Source: a bacterium (GTDB lineage Bacteria > Verrucomicrobiota > Verrucomicrobiae > Limisphaerales > J093). Taken from it: a stretch of 12,509 nucleotides of DNA. The notes beneath the pieces are model-generated. The model searched no databases, was not told where the DNA came from, and was given only the letters and a program-made list of their open reading frames with translations. The position numbers and the translations under genes were made by a program. Location: contig JAKCAB010000266.1 of assembly GCA_021839785.1 (NCBI GenBank), positions 1 to 12,509 of the forward strand, in the 5' to 3' direction. Positions within the stretch are counted from its first letter, which is position 1, and every line of letters starts with the position of its first letter. This document shows positions 1 to 8,031 of the stretch, in pieces.

Positions 1-2
1 GC

Positions 3-1178
3 GACAACCACCTCAAGGCGCTCCGCAAACTGGTAAAGGACGTGCGCGTGGTGGACCAGGACGTGGATGCGAAATACGCGGCCTGGCTACGCGAGGCCGG
101 CAAGCCCCGAAAGGAAAAACTGCACGCGGATTTCCGCAAGGTGGATACCAAGCTTCAGGGCACCTTCCCGAAGTTCTTCTACAAACAGAAGGTGATCGAG
201 GAAATGGCGCTCGTGGCCGACAACATCCACGACAAGATTCAACTCGGATTGCGGGCGATTCACGAGCTGGAGCACCAGCGGAAAAACCAGCAGGCCCAAC
301 AAATCGTCGATTCCGAGTGGCAGAAGATTCGCGCGCTCGAGGAATTCGTGCGCATGCCGCACACCGACTACCTCGCTGCCTACAAGCAGCTCCAGCACTT
401 CACCGCCAAGGCCCATCAGGCCAAGACCGAGATGGTCGAGGCCAACCTCCGCCTGGTCATTTCCATCGCCAAGAAGTACACGAACCGCGGCCTCTCCTTC
501 CTCGACCTGATCCAGGAAGGCAACATGGGCTTGATGAAGGCGGTCGAGAAATTCGAGTACCGTCGCGGCTACAAATTCTCGACCTACGCCACCTGGTGGA
601 TTCGCCAGGCCATCACCCGCTCGATCGCCGATCAGGCCCGCACCATCCGCATTCCGGTGCACATGATCGAGACGATCAACAAACTCATGCGGGTGCAGAA
701 GCAACTGCTCCAGGATTACGGCCGCGAGCCCACCCCGGAGGAGATCGCGGACGAGATGCAGATGCCGGTGGACCGCGTCCGCGCGGTCCTCAAGATGGCC
801 CAGCAACCCATCTCGCTCCAAAGCCCGGTCGGCGACAGCGACGACACGAATTTCGGGGATTTCATCGAGGACAAGTCGGCGGAGAACCCGTCCGACATGA
901 CCAGCTACAGTCTCCTCAAGGACAAGTTGAACGACGTGCTGGACAGCCTGACCGAGCGGGAGCGCAAGGTGCTCGAACTGCGCTTCGGCCTCGCCGACGG
1001 CTACAGCCGCACGCTTGAAGAAGTCGGTAAACAGTTTAAGGTAACCCGCGAGCGCATTCGCCAGATCGAGGCCAAAGCGCTGCGCAAGATGCGGCACCCC
1101 ACCCGCTTGCGGCAGCTTCAAGGCTTCTTGGAAGGCGAAGATCTCGAGATCATCGTGGCCAGCCTCATGGCGGGTTGA
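3..1178 (+). CDS. rpoD: RNA polymerase primary sigma factor (RpoD/SigA type), 5' end outside the window
   Basis: This is the housekeeping sigma factor that directs RNA polymerase core to -10/-35 promoters. The frame is already open at the left edge, so the N-terminus (region 1.1 and most of the non-conserved region) is missing. A GTG at 42 is in frame but unlikely to be the real start. Region 2 is clear: [14 protein letters not shown], the core-binding [14 protein letters not shown], and the -10 recognition and melting segment [15 protein letters not shown] (about 574-618). The region 3.2 finger reads [20 protein letters not shown] (about 808-867). Region 4.2 has the -35-recognition helix [20 protein letters not shown] (about 1040-1099). 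The complete region 3.2 and the near-invariant TLEEVGKQF block separate primary sigmas from flagellar or ECF types. The gene ends in a strong terminator, so it is probably transcribed separately from the cluster downstream. Confidence 0.95.
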   Translation, partial: DNHLKALRKLVKDVRVVDQDVDAKYAAWLREAGKPRKEKLHADFRKVDTKLQGTFPKFFYKQKVIEEMALVADNIHDKIQLGLRAIHELEHQRKNQQAQQIVDSEWQKIRALEEFVRMPHTDYLAAYKQLQHFTAKAHQAKTEMVEANLRLVISIAKKYTNRGLSFLDLIQEGNMGLMKAVEKFEYRRGYKFSTYATWWIRQAITRSIADQARTIRIPVHMIETINKLMRVQKQLLQDYGREPTPEEIADEMQMPVDRVRAVLKMAQQPISLQSPVGDSDDTNFGDFIEDKSAENPSDMTSYSLLKDKLNDVLDSLTERERKVLELRFGLADGYSRTLEEVGKQFKVTRERIRQIEAKALRKMRHPTRLRQLQGFLEGEDLEIIVASLMAG

Positions 1179-1208
1179 GCGCGCACTATTCAAGTCCTCC
1201 TCAGGGAC

Positions 1209-1243
1209 AGGGCGGGGCCGCGGGGATCCGCCCTTTTTCTTTT
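1209..1243 (+). terminator. Rho-independent terminator of rpoD
   Basis: A 7-bp perfect stem AGGGCGG (1209-1215) / CCGCCCT (1228-1234) encloses a GC-rich loop and runs straight into TTTTTCTTTT. It lies 31 bp after the rpoD stop and ends that transcript. The rest of the 261-bp gap before the next gene (1179-1439) holds only an 8-bp inverted repeat, GCGAAGCG (1272-1279) / CGCTTCGC (1301-1308). I see no convincing promoter there. Confidence 0.8.
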
Positions 1244-1439
1244 CTGCGCGTGGTTCACAAGCTCTTGGAGGGCGAAGCGCGCGCTAAACAGGGCGTTCTT
1301 CGCTTCGCGCATCGGCTGCGCAGGCTTGAGCCTCCCCACTTGGCTGTAACCGCCGGACCGCACACAGTGAACTCTGGGTGAATGCGAACGCCGGCGAGAG
1401 AATCCGGCACTCGCAAACCGAATCACGGACGAAACCGTC

Positions 1440-2384
1440 ATGAAAACGCTCAACATCTTCCTGCTCGCCGCCAGCGCGGCCTTCGCTGCCCTGGCGGGAC
1501 CGTTCCAAAAGGAACAAGTCGCCGCCGACGCGAAATGGGTCATTCATCTGGATGTCCAGGCTTTGCTCCGGACCACCGTGGGCGAGACACTCGCCCGCGC
1601 AGCCTTGGATCCCAACCTGGCCAAGCCCACCGCCGATCTGAAACAGCATCTCGGCGTTGACTTTGACTGGCGCCGCATCCGCTCCGTGACCCTCTACGGC
1701 TCCGATTTTTCCGCCTCCAAGCATCTGCGGGGCGTCATGCTCGTGGACACCGACATGGATATCGCCCAAGCTTTCGAGGCCGTCCAAAAGAAACTGGCCG
1801 AAGTGGGCGGGCTCAAAGACGGCGGCCTTGAGCGCCTCGAGGAGGGATCTTCGGTGCTGTACTCCATCAGGAAGGAACTGTACATCGCCACCCAAAAGGG
1901 TGTGCCCGTCATCGTGGGCAACCCACGCGAAGCCGTCCTCAAAGCGCGCGAAGTCCTCAACGGGAGCGCCCCAAACCTGAACGACGCCCCCTTCGGCAAG
2001 CTCTGCCAGGTCGGCAACGGCTTCTTCTTCGTCGCCGCCGCGCGCGGTTTCAGCGACACTGCCCCGGTGCCGCCCCAGGCCCGCGTGCTCCAAATGGCCG
2101 AGGGCCTCCGCGTGGTGTTGGGCGAAAAGGGCGACCAGGTCACCGCCAGCCTGGCGCTGAGCGCCAAGACCCCGGAGGCTGCCCGGCAAATGCATCAAGT
2201 GCTGCAAGGCATGATCGCGCTCGCCTCGCTGAGCCAGGTCGAAAACCAGGATCTCAAAACCCTGGTTGGTGGCACCCGCGTGGGCCTGGACAACCAGACG
2301 GTTAAGGTGGACATCTCCTTGCCGGTCGCGCGCATCAACCAGAAGATCGTCGAGGAAGAGCGTCGAAAACACGCCGGCCACTAA
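1440..2384 (+). CDS. Secreted or periplasmic protein of unknown function, first gene of an ECF sigma/anti-sigma cluster
   Basis: I do not recognise a named family. The 314-aa product starts with a typical Sec signal peptide: a Lys at position 3, then a hydrophobic stretch of Leu, Phe and Ala, with likely cleavage near residues 17-20 (AFAALAG). The mature part has no membrane helix and looks like a soluble alpha/beta protein, with alternating hydrophobic strands (VIHLDVQALL, GVMLVDTD, VPVIVGNPREAV, NGFFFVAAARG) and a helical stretch TPEAARQMHQVLQGM near residues 240-255. ATG 1440 is chosen because it gives the signal peptide directly; no strong ribosome-binding site is visible. The stop lies 8 bp before the ECF sigma gene and all three genes run the same way, so co-transcription is likely. 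It may be a sensor, substrate or target of the sigma pair, but nothing in the sequence decides which. Confidence 0.75.
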   Translation: MKTLNIFLLAASAAFAALAGPFQKEQVAADAKWVIHLDVQALLRTTVGETLARAALDPNLAKPTADLKQHLGVDFDWRRIRSVTLYGSDFSASKHLRGVMLVDTDMDIAQAFEAVQKKLAEVGGLKDGGLERLEEGSSVLYSIRKELYIATQKGVPVIVGNPREAVLKAREVLNGSAPNLNDAPFGKLCQVGNGFFFVAAARGFSDTAPVPPQARVLQMAEGLRVVLGEKGDQVTASLALSAKTPEAARQMHQVLQGMIALASLSQVENQDLKTLVGGTRVGLDNQTVKVDISLPVARINQKIVEEERRKHAGH

Positions 2385-2392
2385 CCGAAACC

Positions 2393-3070
2393 ATGGGTTC
2401 GACGGCACCAGCGAATGCGTGGCTGAGCCCGGCGGAAACGGCCCCCTCCGGAGTGGCCGATTCCGCCGCGCTGGCGCGTCTTGCTCCGGCCGACGCGGGC
2501 GTCTCCGCGGCCGACCCGCCGCTCGCGGCCCTGCTGGCGCGGTGTCGGAATGGCGACGACGACGCCTTCGCGCTCCTGGTCGAGCAGTGCGCGGAACGGC
2601 TCTTCAACTTCCTGCTCAAGTTCACCGGCAACACGCACGATGCCGAAGACCTCGCCCAGGAAACGTTCCTGAAAGTCCACCGCAGCCTCGTGCGCTTCGA
2701 CCTGTCGCGGGCCTTTTTGCCCTGGCTCTTCACCATCGCCCGCCGCACCGCTCTGAACCACCTGCGCGCCCGCCGGCCCACGGATCCGTTGCCCGATGAA
2801 TTTGCCGAGACGGAAACGGCCGATAACCCGAGCGCGACGCTCGCCGACAGCGACGATCGGGCAACGCTCTGGCGCCTGGCGCGCCAGCTCAAGCCCCGCC
2901 AGTACGAGGCCCTGTGGCTCTGCTACGGCGAAGGTTTCAACGTCGCGGAAATCGCCGCCGTCCTGCGCACCAACTCGATTTACGCGAAGGTCTTGTTGCA
3001 CCGCGCCCGCCGGGCGCTCCTTCACAAACTGGCTGCCGCGGGGTACGACCGCCGGTCCGCCTCGCCTTAA
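2393..3070 (+). CDS. RNA polymerase sigma factor, ECF subfamily
   Basis: This 225-aa group-4 sigma factor has only regions 2 and 4. Region 2 (about residues 47-127) shows LLARCRNGDDDAFALLVEQ, the core-binding HDAEDLAQETFLKVHRSL, and FLPWLFTIARRTALNHLRAR for -10 recognition. Region 4 (about 157-214) has the helix-turn-helix GFNVAEIAAVLRTNSIYAKV followed by LLHRARRALL. The first 40 residues are an Ala/Pro-rich extension unlike the rest. ATG 2393 is the only ATG before the conserved part, while GTG 2453 is an alternative that would remove 20 residues. It sits 8 bp after the secreted-protein gene and 12 bp before a membrane protein with anti-sigma features, the usual arrangement for a sigma held at the membrane until an envelope signal releases it. 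The regulon is unknown. Confidence 0.9.
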   Translation: MGSTAPANAWLSPAETAPSGVADSAALARLAPADAGVSAADPPLAALLARCRNGDDDAFALLVEQCAERLFNFLLKFTGNTHDAEDLAQETFLKVHRSLVRFDLSRAFLPWLFTIARRTALNHLRARRPTDPLPDEFAETETADNPSATLADSDDRATLWRLARQLKPRQYEALWLCYGEGFNVAEIAAVLRTNSIYAKVLLHRARRALLHKLAAAGYDRRSASP

Positions 3071-3082
3071 CCCGTTGACACC

Positions 3083-3634
3083 ATGCTCCTCTGTCGCCTA
3101 GTCCAACTCCTGTTGTCGCTGCGCCGCGAATCCGGTGACGCCGTGCCCCGCTGCTGCCGGCGCCACCTGGCCAGGTGCCCCGAATGCCGCGCCGCCGTCC
3201 AGGACGCCGGCGTGCTCGAACTGCGCCTCCGCGCTGCGGCCCCGGCCACGCGCCGTCCCCCGTCGCCGTTCCTGGCGGCTAAAATCGTCGCCGCCACGCG
3301 GCTGGCCGACGGTTTTGCCGGGGACCGCCCGCGCCCGCACCGAAGCCGTTTCACGCTCGCCTTCGCCGCCACCGCCGCCGTTGTTGTGAGCGGCTTTCTC
3401 GGCTGGCACTGGTTCAATCGGTCTGCGGATTCCGGTTCCGCCGGGCCAGCCTTGCCCCCGGTGCTGGCCGAACTCGAAGCGCATCCGCTGTCGATCCCGG
3501 ACGGTGCCACCTTGTTGGCCAGCAGCGCGAAACTGGACGAGCCGTTGGAGCGCGAGTGGACCGCCATGCTGGCCGACGCCCGCTCTGCCGCCGACTCGCT
3601 TGCCGCGGCCTTCCTGCCCCAAACACCGCCGTAA
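3083..3634 (+). CDS. Probable membrane-anchored anti-sigma factor with zinc-finger-like motif
   Basis: This 183-aa protein begins 12 bp after the ECF sigma stop and is best read as its cognate anti-sigma factor. The cytoplasmic N-terminus contains C24/C25-x2-H28-x3-C32-x2-C35 (CCRRHLARCPEC), matching the H-x3-C-x2-C signature of zinc-binding anti-sigma domains. A linker rich in Arg and Pro leads to one hydrophobic helix at about residues 90-108 (FTLAFAATAAVVVSGFLGW). About 70 residues follow that would be periplasmic, ending in an Ala/Asp-rich helix and PQTPP. The expected job is to hold the sigma factor at the inner membrane. Overall similarity to named anti-sigma factors is weak by eye, so the assignment rests on the motif, topology and position. 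Confidence 0.75.
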   Translation: MLLCRLVQLLLSLRRESGDAVPRCCRRHLARCPECRAAVQDAGVLELRLRAAAPATRRPPSPFLAAKIVAATRLADGFAGDRPRPHRSRFTLAFAATAAVVVSGFLGWHWFNRSADSGSAGPALPPVLAELEAHPLSIPDGATLLASSAKLDEPLEREWTAMLADARSAADSLAAAFLPQTPP

Positions 3635-3739
3635 GCCGAGGTGTCGGCCGGGAGGTGGCGCTAGCCTGGGCTGGACGGCGAGGATGTTGGCCGCTCAAAT
3701 GCGGGTAGAACAGCGGCGAGTTGCGCTGTCACCCAACGC

Positions 3740-4660
3740 ATGAATGCCTCAACCATCGCCGGCCTGGCGCTCGCGGGCCTCATCCTCCTCGGTAGCGGCT
3801 GCGAACGCTCCAGGCCGCTGCCGGTCCAAGCCACGCCGTCCGCTCCCGCCACGAACACTGCGACGGCCGCGAACGAGAGTCCGGCATCGGTTCTGACCGG
3901 AGATCAAATCGTCGCCAACCCGGAGCGCGTCCACGCCCTCCTGCGCGCGCGCAACCAGTATTACCAAGACGAGGCTCGGTTTGAAAACAACCCGGAGCTC
4001 GGTCTCGTCGGCGAAATCGCCGAGGCGGCGGTCGTTGACTTGTCCCCGTTGAAAGGCATCGCCTTTGGCGCGCTCGACCTCCGCGCCACACCGGTCTCGG
4101 ACCTCACGCCGCTGGCCGGGATGCCTTTGAACCTGCTGGGTCTCGAACAGACACGGGTCAGCGACCTGGCGCCGTTGAAAGGCATGAAGCTCGCGAAGCT
4201 CTACTTGAATCAAACCTCCGTGCGCGACTTGACGCCGTTGGCGGGCATGCCGTTGACCGAGCTGATGCTGGTCGGGACGAAGGTGGAGGACTTGGAACCG
4301 CTCCGCGGAGCACCGCTCGCAGGCCTGTGGCTGAACCAGACGCCGGTGACGAACATTGCCGCGCTCGCGCAGAGTCCACTCATCACCTTGACGCTCGAAG
4401 GCACGCGAGTGACCGACCTTCACCCGCTGGCCGGCGTGAAGACGCTGCAGCGGCTCCACCTCGGCGACACACCGGTGCAAGACCTCGCCCCGCTGGGGGG
4501 CCTGGCGTTGACCCGCTTGATCTTCGATCCGGCTCGGATCACCAACGGGTTGGCGGTCGCCCGCCAAATGAGCACGCTGCGCGAAATCGGTACCACCTTG
4601 GACGGCAAGATGGCCCCGGAAGCGTTCTGGAAACTGTGGGACAGCGGCGGCTTGAAGTAA
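3740..4660 (+). CDS. Leucine-rich-repeat lipoprotein
   Basis: This 306-aa protein has a lipoprotein signal: a hydrophobic N-terminus ending in LLGSGC, so Cys21 would be acylated (the -3 residue is Gly, slightly off consensus). A Pro/Ala/Thr-rich linker (22-50) and a short helical segment follow. Residues 100-268 are eight consecutive leucine-rich repeats, nearly all exactly 21 residues, of the form D-L-x-P-L-x-G-x-x-L-x-x-L-x-L-x-x-T-x-V-x. The C-terminal tail includes MAPEAFWKLWDSG. Short LRRs of this kind form a curved solenoid used for protein binding, so a cell-surface or periplasmic binding role is likely, with partner unknown. It starts 105 bp after the anti-sigma gene on the same strand and might be read through from that cluster. 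I found no clear promoter or terminator in the gap. Confidence 0.85.
   Translation: MNASTIAGLALAGLILLGSGCERSRPLPVQATPSAPATNTATAANESPASVLTGDQIVANPERVHALLRARNQYYQDEARFENNPELGLVGEIAEAAVVDLSPLKGIAFGALDLRATPVSDLTPLAGMPLNLLGLEQTRVSDLAPLKGMKLAKLYLNQTSVRDLTPLAGMPLTELMLVGTKVEDLEPLRGAPLAGLWLNQTPVTNIAALAQSPLITLTLEGTRVTDLHPLAGVKTLQRLHLGDTPVQDLAPLGGLALTRLIFDPARITNGLAVARQMSTLREIGTTLDGKMAPEAFWKLWDSGGLK
4037..4543 (+). repeat. Eight tandem 63-bp leucine-rich-repeat units
   Basis: Each unit encodes one 21-residue LRR starting at D-L-x-P-L; the seventh has one extra residue. Units 1 and 3 resemble each other (PLKG), as do 2 and 4 (PLAGMPL). At DNA level the 14-mer CCGTTGAAAGGCAT occurs at 4046-4059 and 4172-4185, exactly 126 bp (two units) apart. 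This suggests part of the array grew by duplication of a two-repeat block. Confidence 0.8.
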
Positions 4661-4764
4661 CCGTTGTATGGGCGAGGAACCGAGCCAGAGGCTGGTCAGA
4701 GCCCGCCACAACCGAGTCAACGGAGAAAGCGGCGCGTGAGAAACAGAGCGCGGCGCGATTCCCA

Positions 4765-4793
4765 TTGAACCGGGGCCGACGGCCCCGCAAAGT
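4765..4793 (+). promoter_or_regulatory. Possible GH51 promoter with a hairpin filling the spacer
   Basis: TTGAAC (4765-4770) resembles a -35 box and CAAAGT (4788-4793) is a weak -10 match (3 of 6), exactly 17 nt apart. The whole spacer is a perfect inverted repeat, CGGGGCC-GAC-GGCCCCG (4771-4787). The ATG lies 12 nt after the putative -10. The 145-bp gap 4661-4805 otherwise holds only a CCGAGTCAACGGAGAAAG-like stretch near 4710 that may be a dispersed repeat. The hairpin could instead be a weak terminator or a repeat, since no T-run follows. Confidence 0.3.
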
Positions 4794-4805
4794 TCTGGGC
4801 GTTCC

Positions 4806-6980
4806 ATGAAAACCTCGCTTCTTCCGTTCCGACCGTTCGCCACCCTGGCGTTGCTGGCGCTGCTGCCCACAATCACTCAGGCGACGGAATCCACTCTGGT
4901 CGTCCGCGTCGCGGACCGTTCGGCCGTCCGCATCCCGCGGTTCATCACCGGCAAGTTCGCCGAGCACCTCGGCAACAACATCTACAACGGCATGGACGCG
5001 CAGATTCTGCGGAACCCAACCTTTGCCGCGTACCCGTTCGCCACCGGCCAGCAATCGCCCGACGGCATCGCCACATTCCACTACGAGCGCGACCGCATCA
5101 GCCAGGCCATCCGCCAACAGGCAGGGCGGACGGGCTGGCCGCCTGGCGAGGGCGACGCCCTTGTCGAGTCTTACTTCGACGGCCTGGCGGCATTTTGGGG
5201 CCGGGTCGGTCCGCGCAACGCCGTGCAGGTCAGCCCCGCTGTGGAGCCGCAAGGCGGCCGTGCTCAGCGCATCCAGGCGAAAGCCGCCGGACAAGGTGTG
5301 GCCCAATGGACCTGGCTGCCGCTGCACCGCGTGCGCGAATACGAATTCGAAGTTTTGCTCCGCTCGCCGGAGGTTGCCACATTCACCGTGGCCGTCTCGG
5401 CCGGCGCTGCCGAACCGCCGCTGACCAAGGTGAGCCTGACCGGCGTCAGCACCGATTGGCACGTCATCAAAGGCAAGCTGGCTTTGCCCGCTGACGCACC
5501 GGCCGATGCTGCCTACCGGTTCGCGCTGACCGCGGATTCGCCCGGCCAGTTCGTGATTGGCCGCGTCCGCCTCTGGCCGGCGGACCACATCGACGGCTTT
5601 GACCCGGACATCATCCGCTTCCTGAAGGCATCGAAGCTCCCGCTGCTGCGCTGGCCGGGCGGGAACTTCGTCAGCGGCTATCACTGGGAAGACGGCGTGG
5701 GACCGGTCGAGCGCCGGCCCACCAAGCCGAACTACGCCTGGGGCGGCGTCGAGCCAAACTTGTTCGGCACGGACGAGTTCATTGCGTTCTGCCGCGCGGT
5801 GGGCTGCGAGCCGATGATTTGCGTGAATGCCGGCGACGGCACGCCCGAAGAGGCCGCACGCTGGATCGATTATTGCAACGGTCCGGCCGATTCGCCGATG
5901 GGCCGGCTCCGCGCCGCGAATGGCCATCCCGAGCCATTCCACGTCCGGCATTGGGAAGTCGGCAACGAGCTTTGGGGCCGCTGGCAGTTTCATTGGACCA
6001 CCGCCACCGGCAACGTGGACCGCTATCAACGCTTCGCCAAGGCGATGCTGACCGTCGATCCGACAATTCAACTTTGCGCCTGCGGCGCGCCGATCTTTTG
6101 GGGCAAGAATTGGAACGACACGCTCATCGCCGACCTCGGCCCGGCATTGCGGTCGATTACTGATCATCCGCTCATCGGTGGCAACGTGACCTTGACGACC
6201 GATCCGCTCGACGTCTTCCGCGATTTCATGGCCGTGCCGGGCGTGCTGGAGGAAAAATGGGCTTCTCTTCGCGACGACCTGGCGCGCGGCGGCGTGCGCG
6301 AACCGCGCCTGGCCGTGACGGAACTTCAACTTTTCGCCCATCTCGGTTCGCGCGGCGACATCAGCCAGCCTGCGCGGCTCACGCGGGAGAACTTGCCCAG
6401 CCAGGGCAGCATCACCGAGGCGCTGTACGACATCCTGATCTACCACGCGGCGGTGCGGCTCCAGCCGTTTGTCGGACTGATCACGCACTCGGCGATCGTG
6501 AACCACGGCGGCGGCTTGCGGAAAGAGCGCGAGCGGGTCTATGCGAACCCGTGCTATTACGCGCAGACGGCGTTTGCCGACTTCGCCGAAGCCACGCCGG
6601 TGGCGGTGGAGTTGACCGCGCCCACCGAACACGCTCCGCTGGTTCTGCCCGAACTCCGAAACGTCGTTCGCGAGCGCGACTTCAAAACCGTGGACGCCCT
6701 GGCGGCACTGGCACCGAATGGCGACCTCCTGCTTTCGCTGGTGAACTGCGGTACCGGTCCGCTGAAACTGGCGGTGGAACTGAAGGACTTCGCGGCGCGC
6801 GGACCAGCTCAGGTGCAAACGCTGGCGGCTGACAAACCGTGGTCGGGAAACACCCTCGAACAACCCGACGCTGTCAAGCCGGTGGACTCGGTGGACTCGG
6901 CGGCAGAGGTCCGCGATGGCCGGTTAACTTTGGATCTTCCGGCCTTCTCCGTCAGCCGCGTCCGGTTGGTGGCTAAGTGA
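4806..6980 (+). CDS. Secreted alpha-L-arabinofuranosidase, GH51 family
   Basis: This retaining glycosidase removes terminal alpha-L-arabinofuranosyl units from arabinan or arabinoxylan-type plant polysaccharides. The 724-aa product has a Sec signal peptide of about 27 residues, ending near TITQATES. The family N-terminal motif GKFAEHLGNNIYNGMDAQIL follows, then a beta-rich insert (about 110-260) like a carbohydrate-binding module. The catalytic (beta/alpha)8 barrel contains RWPGGNFVSGYHWEDGVGP, PNLFGTDEF and WIDYCNG. The acid/base is E388 in WEVGNELWG and the nucleophile is E506 in AVTELQLF. A C-terminal beta-sandwich ends in SVSRVRLVAK. Length and motifs match a complete GH51 enzyme. A small tandem VDSVDS (GGTGGACTC twice, near 6882-6899) lies in the C-terminal domain. 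No transporter or sugar-catabolic gene is adjacent, so substrate cannot be narrowed from context. Confidence 0.93.
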   Translation: MKTSLLPFRPFATLALLALLPTITQATESTLVVRVADRSAVRIPRFITGKFAEHLGNNIYNGMDAQILRNPTFAAYPFATGQQSPDGIATFHYERDRISQAIRQQAGRTGWPPGEGDALVESYFDGLAAFWGRVGPRNAVQVSPAVEPQGGRAQRIQAKAAGQGVAQWTWLPLHRVREYEFEVLLRSPEVATFTVAVSAGAAEPPLTKVSLTGVSTDWHVIKGKLALPADAPADAAYRFALTADSPGQFVIGRVRLWPADHIDGFDPDIIRFLKASKLPLLRWPGGNFVSGYHWEDGVGPVERRPTKPNYAWGGVEPNLFGTDEFIAFCRAVGCEPMICVNAGDGTPEEAARWIDYCNGPADSPMGRLRAANGHPEPFHVRHWEVGNELWGRWQFHWTTATGNVDRYQRFAKAMLTVDPTIQLCACGAPIFWGKNWNDTLIADLGPALRSITDHPLIGGNVTLTTDPLDVFRDFMAVPGVLEEKWASLRDDLARGGVREPRLAVTELQLFAHLGSRGDISQPARLTRENLPSQGSITEALYDILIYHAAVRLQPFVGLITHSAIVNHGGGLRKERERVYANPCYYAQTAFADFAEATPVAVELTAPTEHAPLVLPELRNVVRERDFKTVDALAALAPNGDLLLSLVNCGTGPLKLAVELKDFAARGPAQVQTLAADKPWSGNTLEQPDAVKPVDSVDSAAEVRDGRLTLDLPAFSVSRVRLVAK

Positions 6981-7010
6981 GCGACCGATGCGAGCCTGGT
7001 GTGATATGCA

Positions 7011-7059
7011 ACTTCGAAGTGTCACAATTAATGTCGCAATTGCGACAAATAGTGTGACA
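7011..7059. repeat. Nested coaxial palindrome in the convergent gap
   Basis: The 104-bp gap between the convergent GH51 and lipid kinase genes is much more AT-rich than its surroundings. It holds a perfect 16-bp palindrome TGTCGCAATTGCGACA (7032-7047), flanked by TGTCACA (7020-7026) and TGTGACA (7053-7059), which are inverted about exactly the same axis (7039/7040). The result is four TGTCRCA half-sites in two nested dyads. Another perfect palindrome, ACTTCGAAGT (7011-7020), abuts it. It could be a protein-binding site, a hairpin that ends or stabilises both transcripts, or a dispersed repeat. No proper T-run is present on either side. Confidence 0.7.
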
Positions 7060-7084
7060 AAGGCTTAACCGGAGGCTGGACTCG

Positions 7085-8014
7085 TCACGCGGTAACGGCG
7101 CTGGGTGGGGCGACGATCTGCAGGGCACCAGGGAGGAGGCGAATGGTTGCCGGTGTTTGCCCGACCACGTCGCCGTCCAGCGCGAGCGGAACCGGAGGAT
7201 CAGACTCGATCTGGAGCTCGCACCCCGGAAAATACCGCACCTTCGGGTGGCCTGGAAACGTGCCGCGCAGCAGTTGCGGAAACCGCCGGAGCACCTCGAC
7301 TTTGCCCAAGGCCTCGATCAGGCACAGCTCCAGCCGGCCGTCGTCCATGCGCGCGCCGGGCGAAAGCCGCATGGCGCCACCGCCCGCCCATTCGCTATTG
7401 CCGGCGCAGACGTGAAACATCCGCCCGGCGGTTTCGCGGCCGTCGGCGCACACCCGCATCGTGGGTGAGTGGTAATGCCGGAGCGCGCGAAAGAAGCCCA
7501 CGGAGTAGCTAAACCTTTTGCCGAACCAGCGCTTCACGGTCGGCCCGGTCCACTGCAACACGTCGGCGGCGAAGCCCGCGGCGGCGAACAAAAGGGCGTG
7601 TTGCGTAGCCAGGCGGGAGTTTTCGGTCCAGCGCGCTTCGATTACGTCGAGCGGGCGCGCCACGCCAGCCGCCAGCGCGGCAAGAGCGCCATCCACATCC
7701 GGCAGGCCGAGTTGCTCGGCCACATCGTTGCCAGTGCCGATGGGCAGAATGCCCAGCGCGGCCCGCCGCTCGGGATTCGAGAGCAGGCCGGTCGCCACTT
7801 CGCGGACGGTGCCGTCGCCACCGGCGGCAATCACGAGGTCGAAGTCGGGAGCCGCGAGTCGCGCCAGTTCCGCGGCGTGGCCGGGTGCCGTTGTGACGAC
7901 GTTGCGGAGATCCAGACTGAGCTGGTAAAGACGAAACTGAAGCGCGTCCACCTGCCGCTGGGCCTGACCGGCGGCGGCGGCGGGGTTGGTGATGACCAGG
8001 ATTCGACGCTGCAA
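7085..8014 (-). CDS. Diacylglycerol kinase catalytic-domain lipid kinase (DagK/YegS-like)
   Basis: This 309-aa cytoplasmic enzyme is predicted to phosphorylate diacylglycerol or a related lipid using ATP, feeding phospholipid turnover. The N-terminal half has RRILVITNPAAAAG, the nucleotide-binding GGDGT motif (65-69), VREVATGLL, and LPIGTGNDVAEQLGLP with GTGND at 93-97. The C-terminal beta-sandwich has the family motifs GGGAMRLSPGARMDDGRLEL and ALDGDVVG. The length fits the family. The start is taken as TTG at 8014 because it places ITNPAA at the usual distance from the N-terminus and no ATG or GTG is available in frame just upstream. It begins 17 nt after the rpoN stop on the same strand, so it is probably translated from the rpoN transcript. 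The true lipid substrate cannot be told from sequence. Confidence 0.88.
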   Translation of the reverse strand: MQRRILVITNPAAAAGQAQRQVDALQFRLYQLSLDLRNVVTTAPGHAAELARLAAPDFDLVIAAGGDGTVREVATGLLSNPERRAALGILPIGTGNDVAEQLGLPDVDGALAALAAGVARPLDVIEARWTENSRLATQHALLFAAAGFAADVLQWTGPTVKRWFGKRFSYSVGFFRALRHYHSPTMRVCADGRETAGRMFHVCAGNSEWAGGGAMRLSPGARMDDGRLELCLIEALGKVEVLRRFPQLLRGTFPGHPKVRYFPGCELQIESDPPVPLALDGDVVGQTPATIRLLPGALQIVAPPSAVTA

Positions 8015-8031
8015 GGCGGCGGCCGCGCGGC

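Noticed and set aside
1284..2408. A 374-codon minus-strand frame opposite the secreted protein
   Set aside because: The plus strand has a clear signal peptide and tight spacing to the ECF sigma gene. The minus frame has no start context or domain.
4539..6863. A 774-codon open frame on the minus strand opposite the GH51 and LRR genes
   Set aside because: It is the antisense shadow of high-GC coding sequence. The plus strand has clear GH51 and LRR motifs with catalytic residues, while the minus reading is Arg/Ala/Val-rich without a recognisable domain.
7000..7026. TGTGA...TCACA as a CRP-type operator
   Set aside because: The half-sites are 17 nt apart instead of 6, and the position is downstream of both convergent genes.
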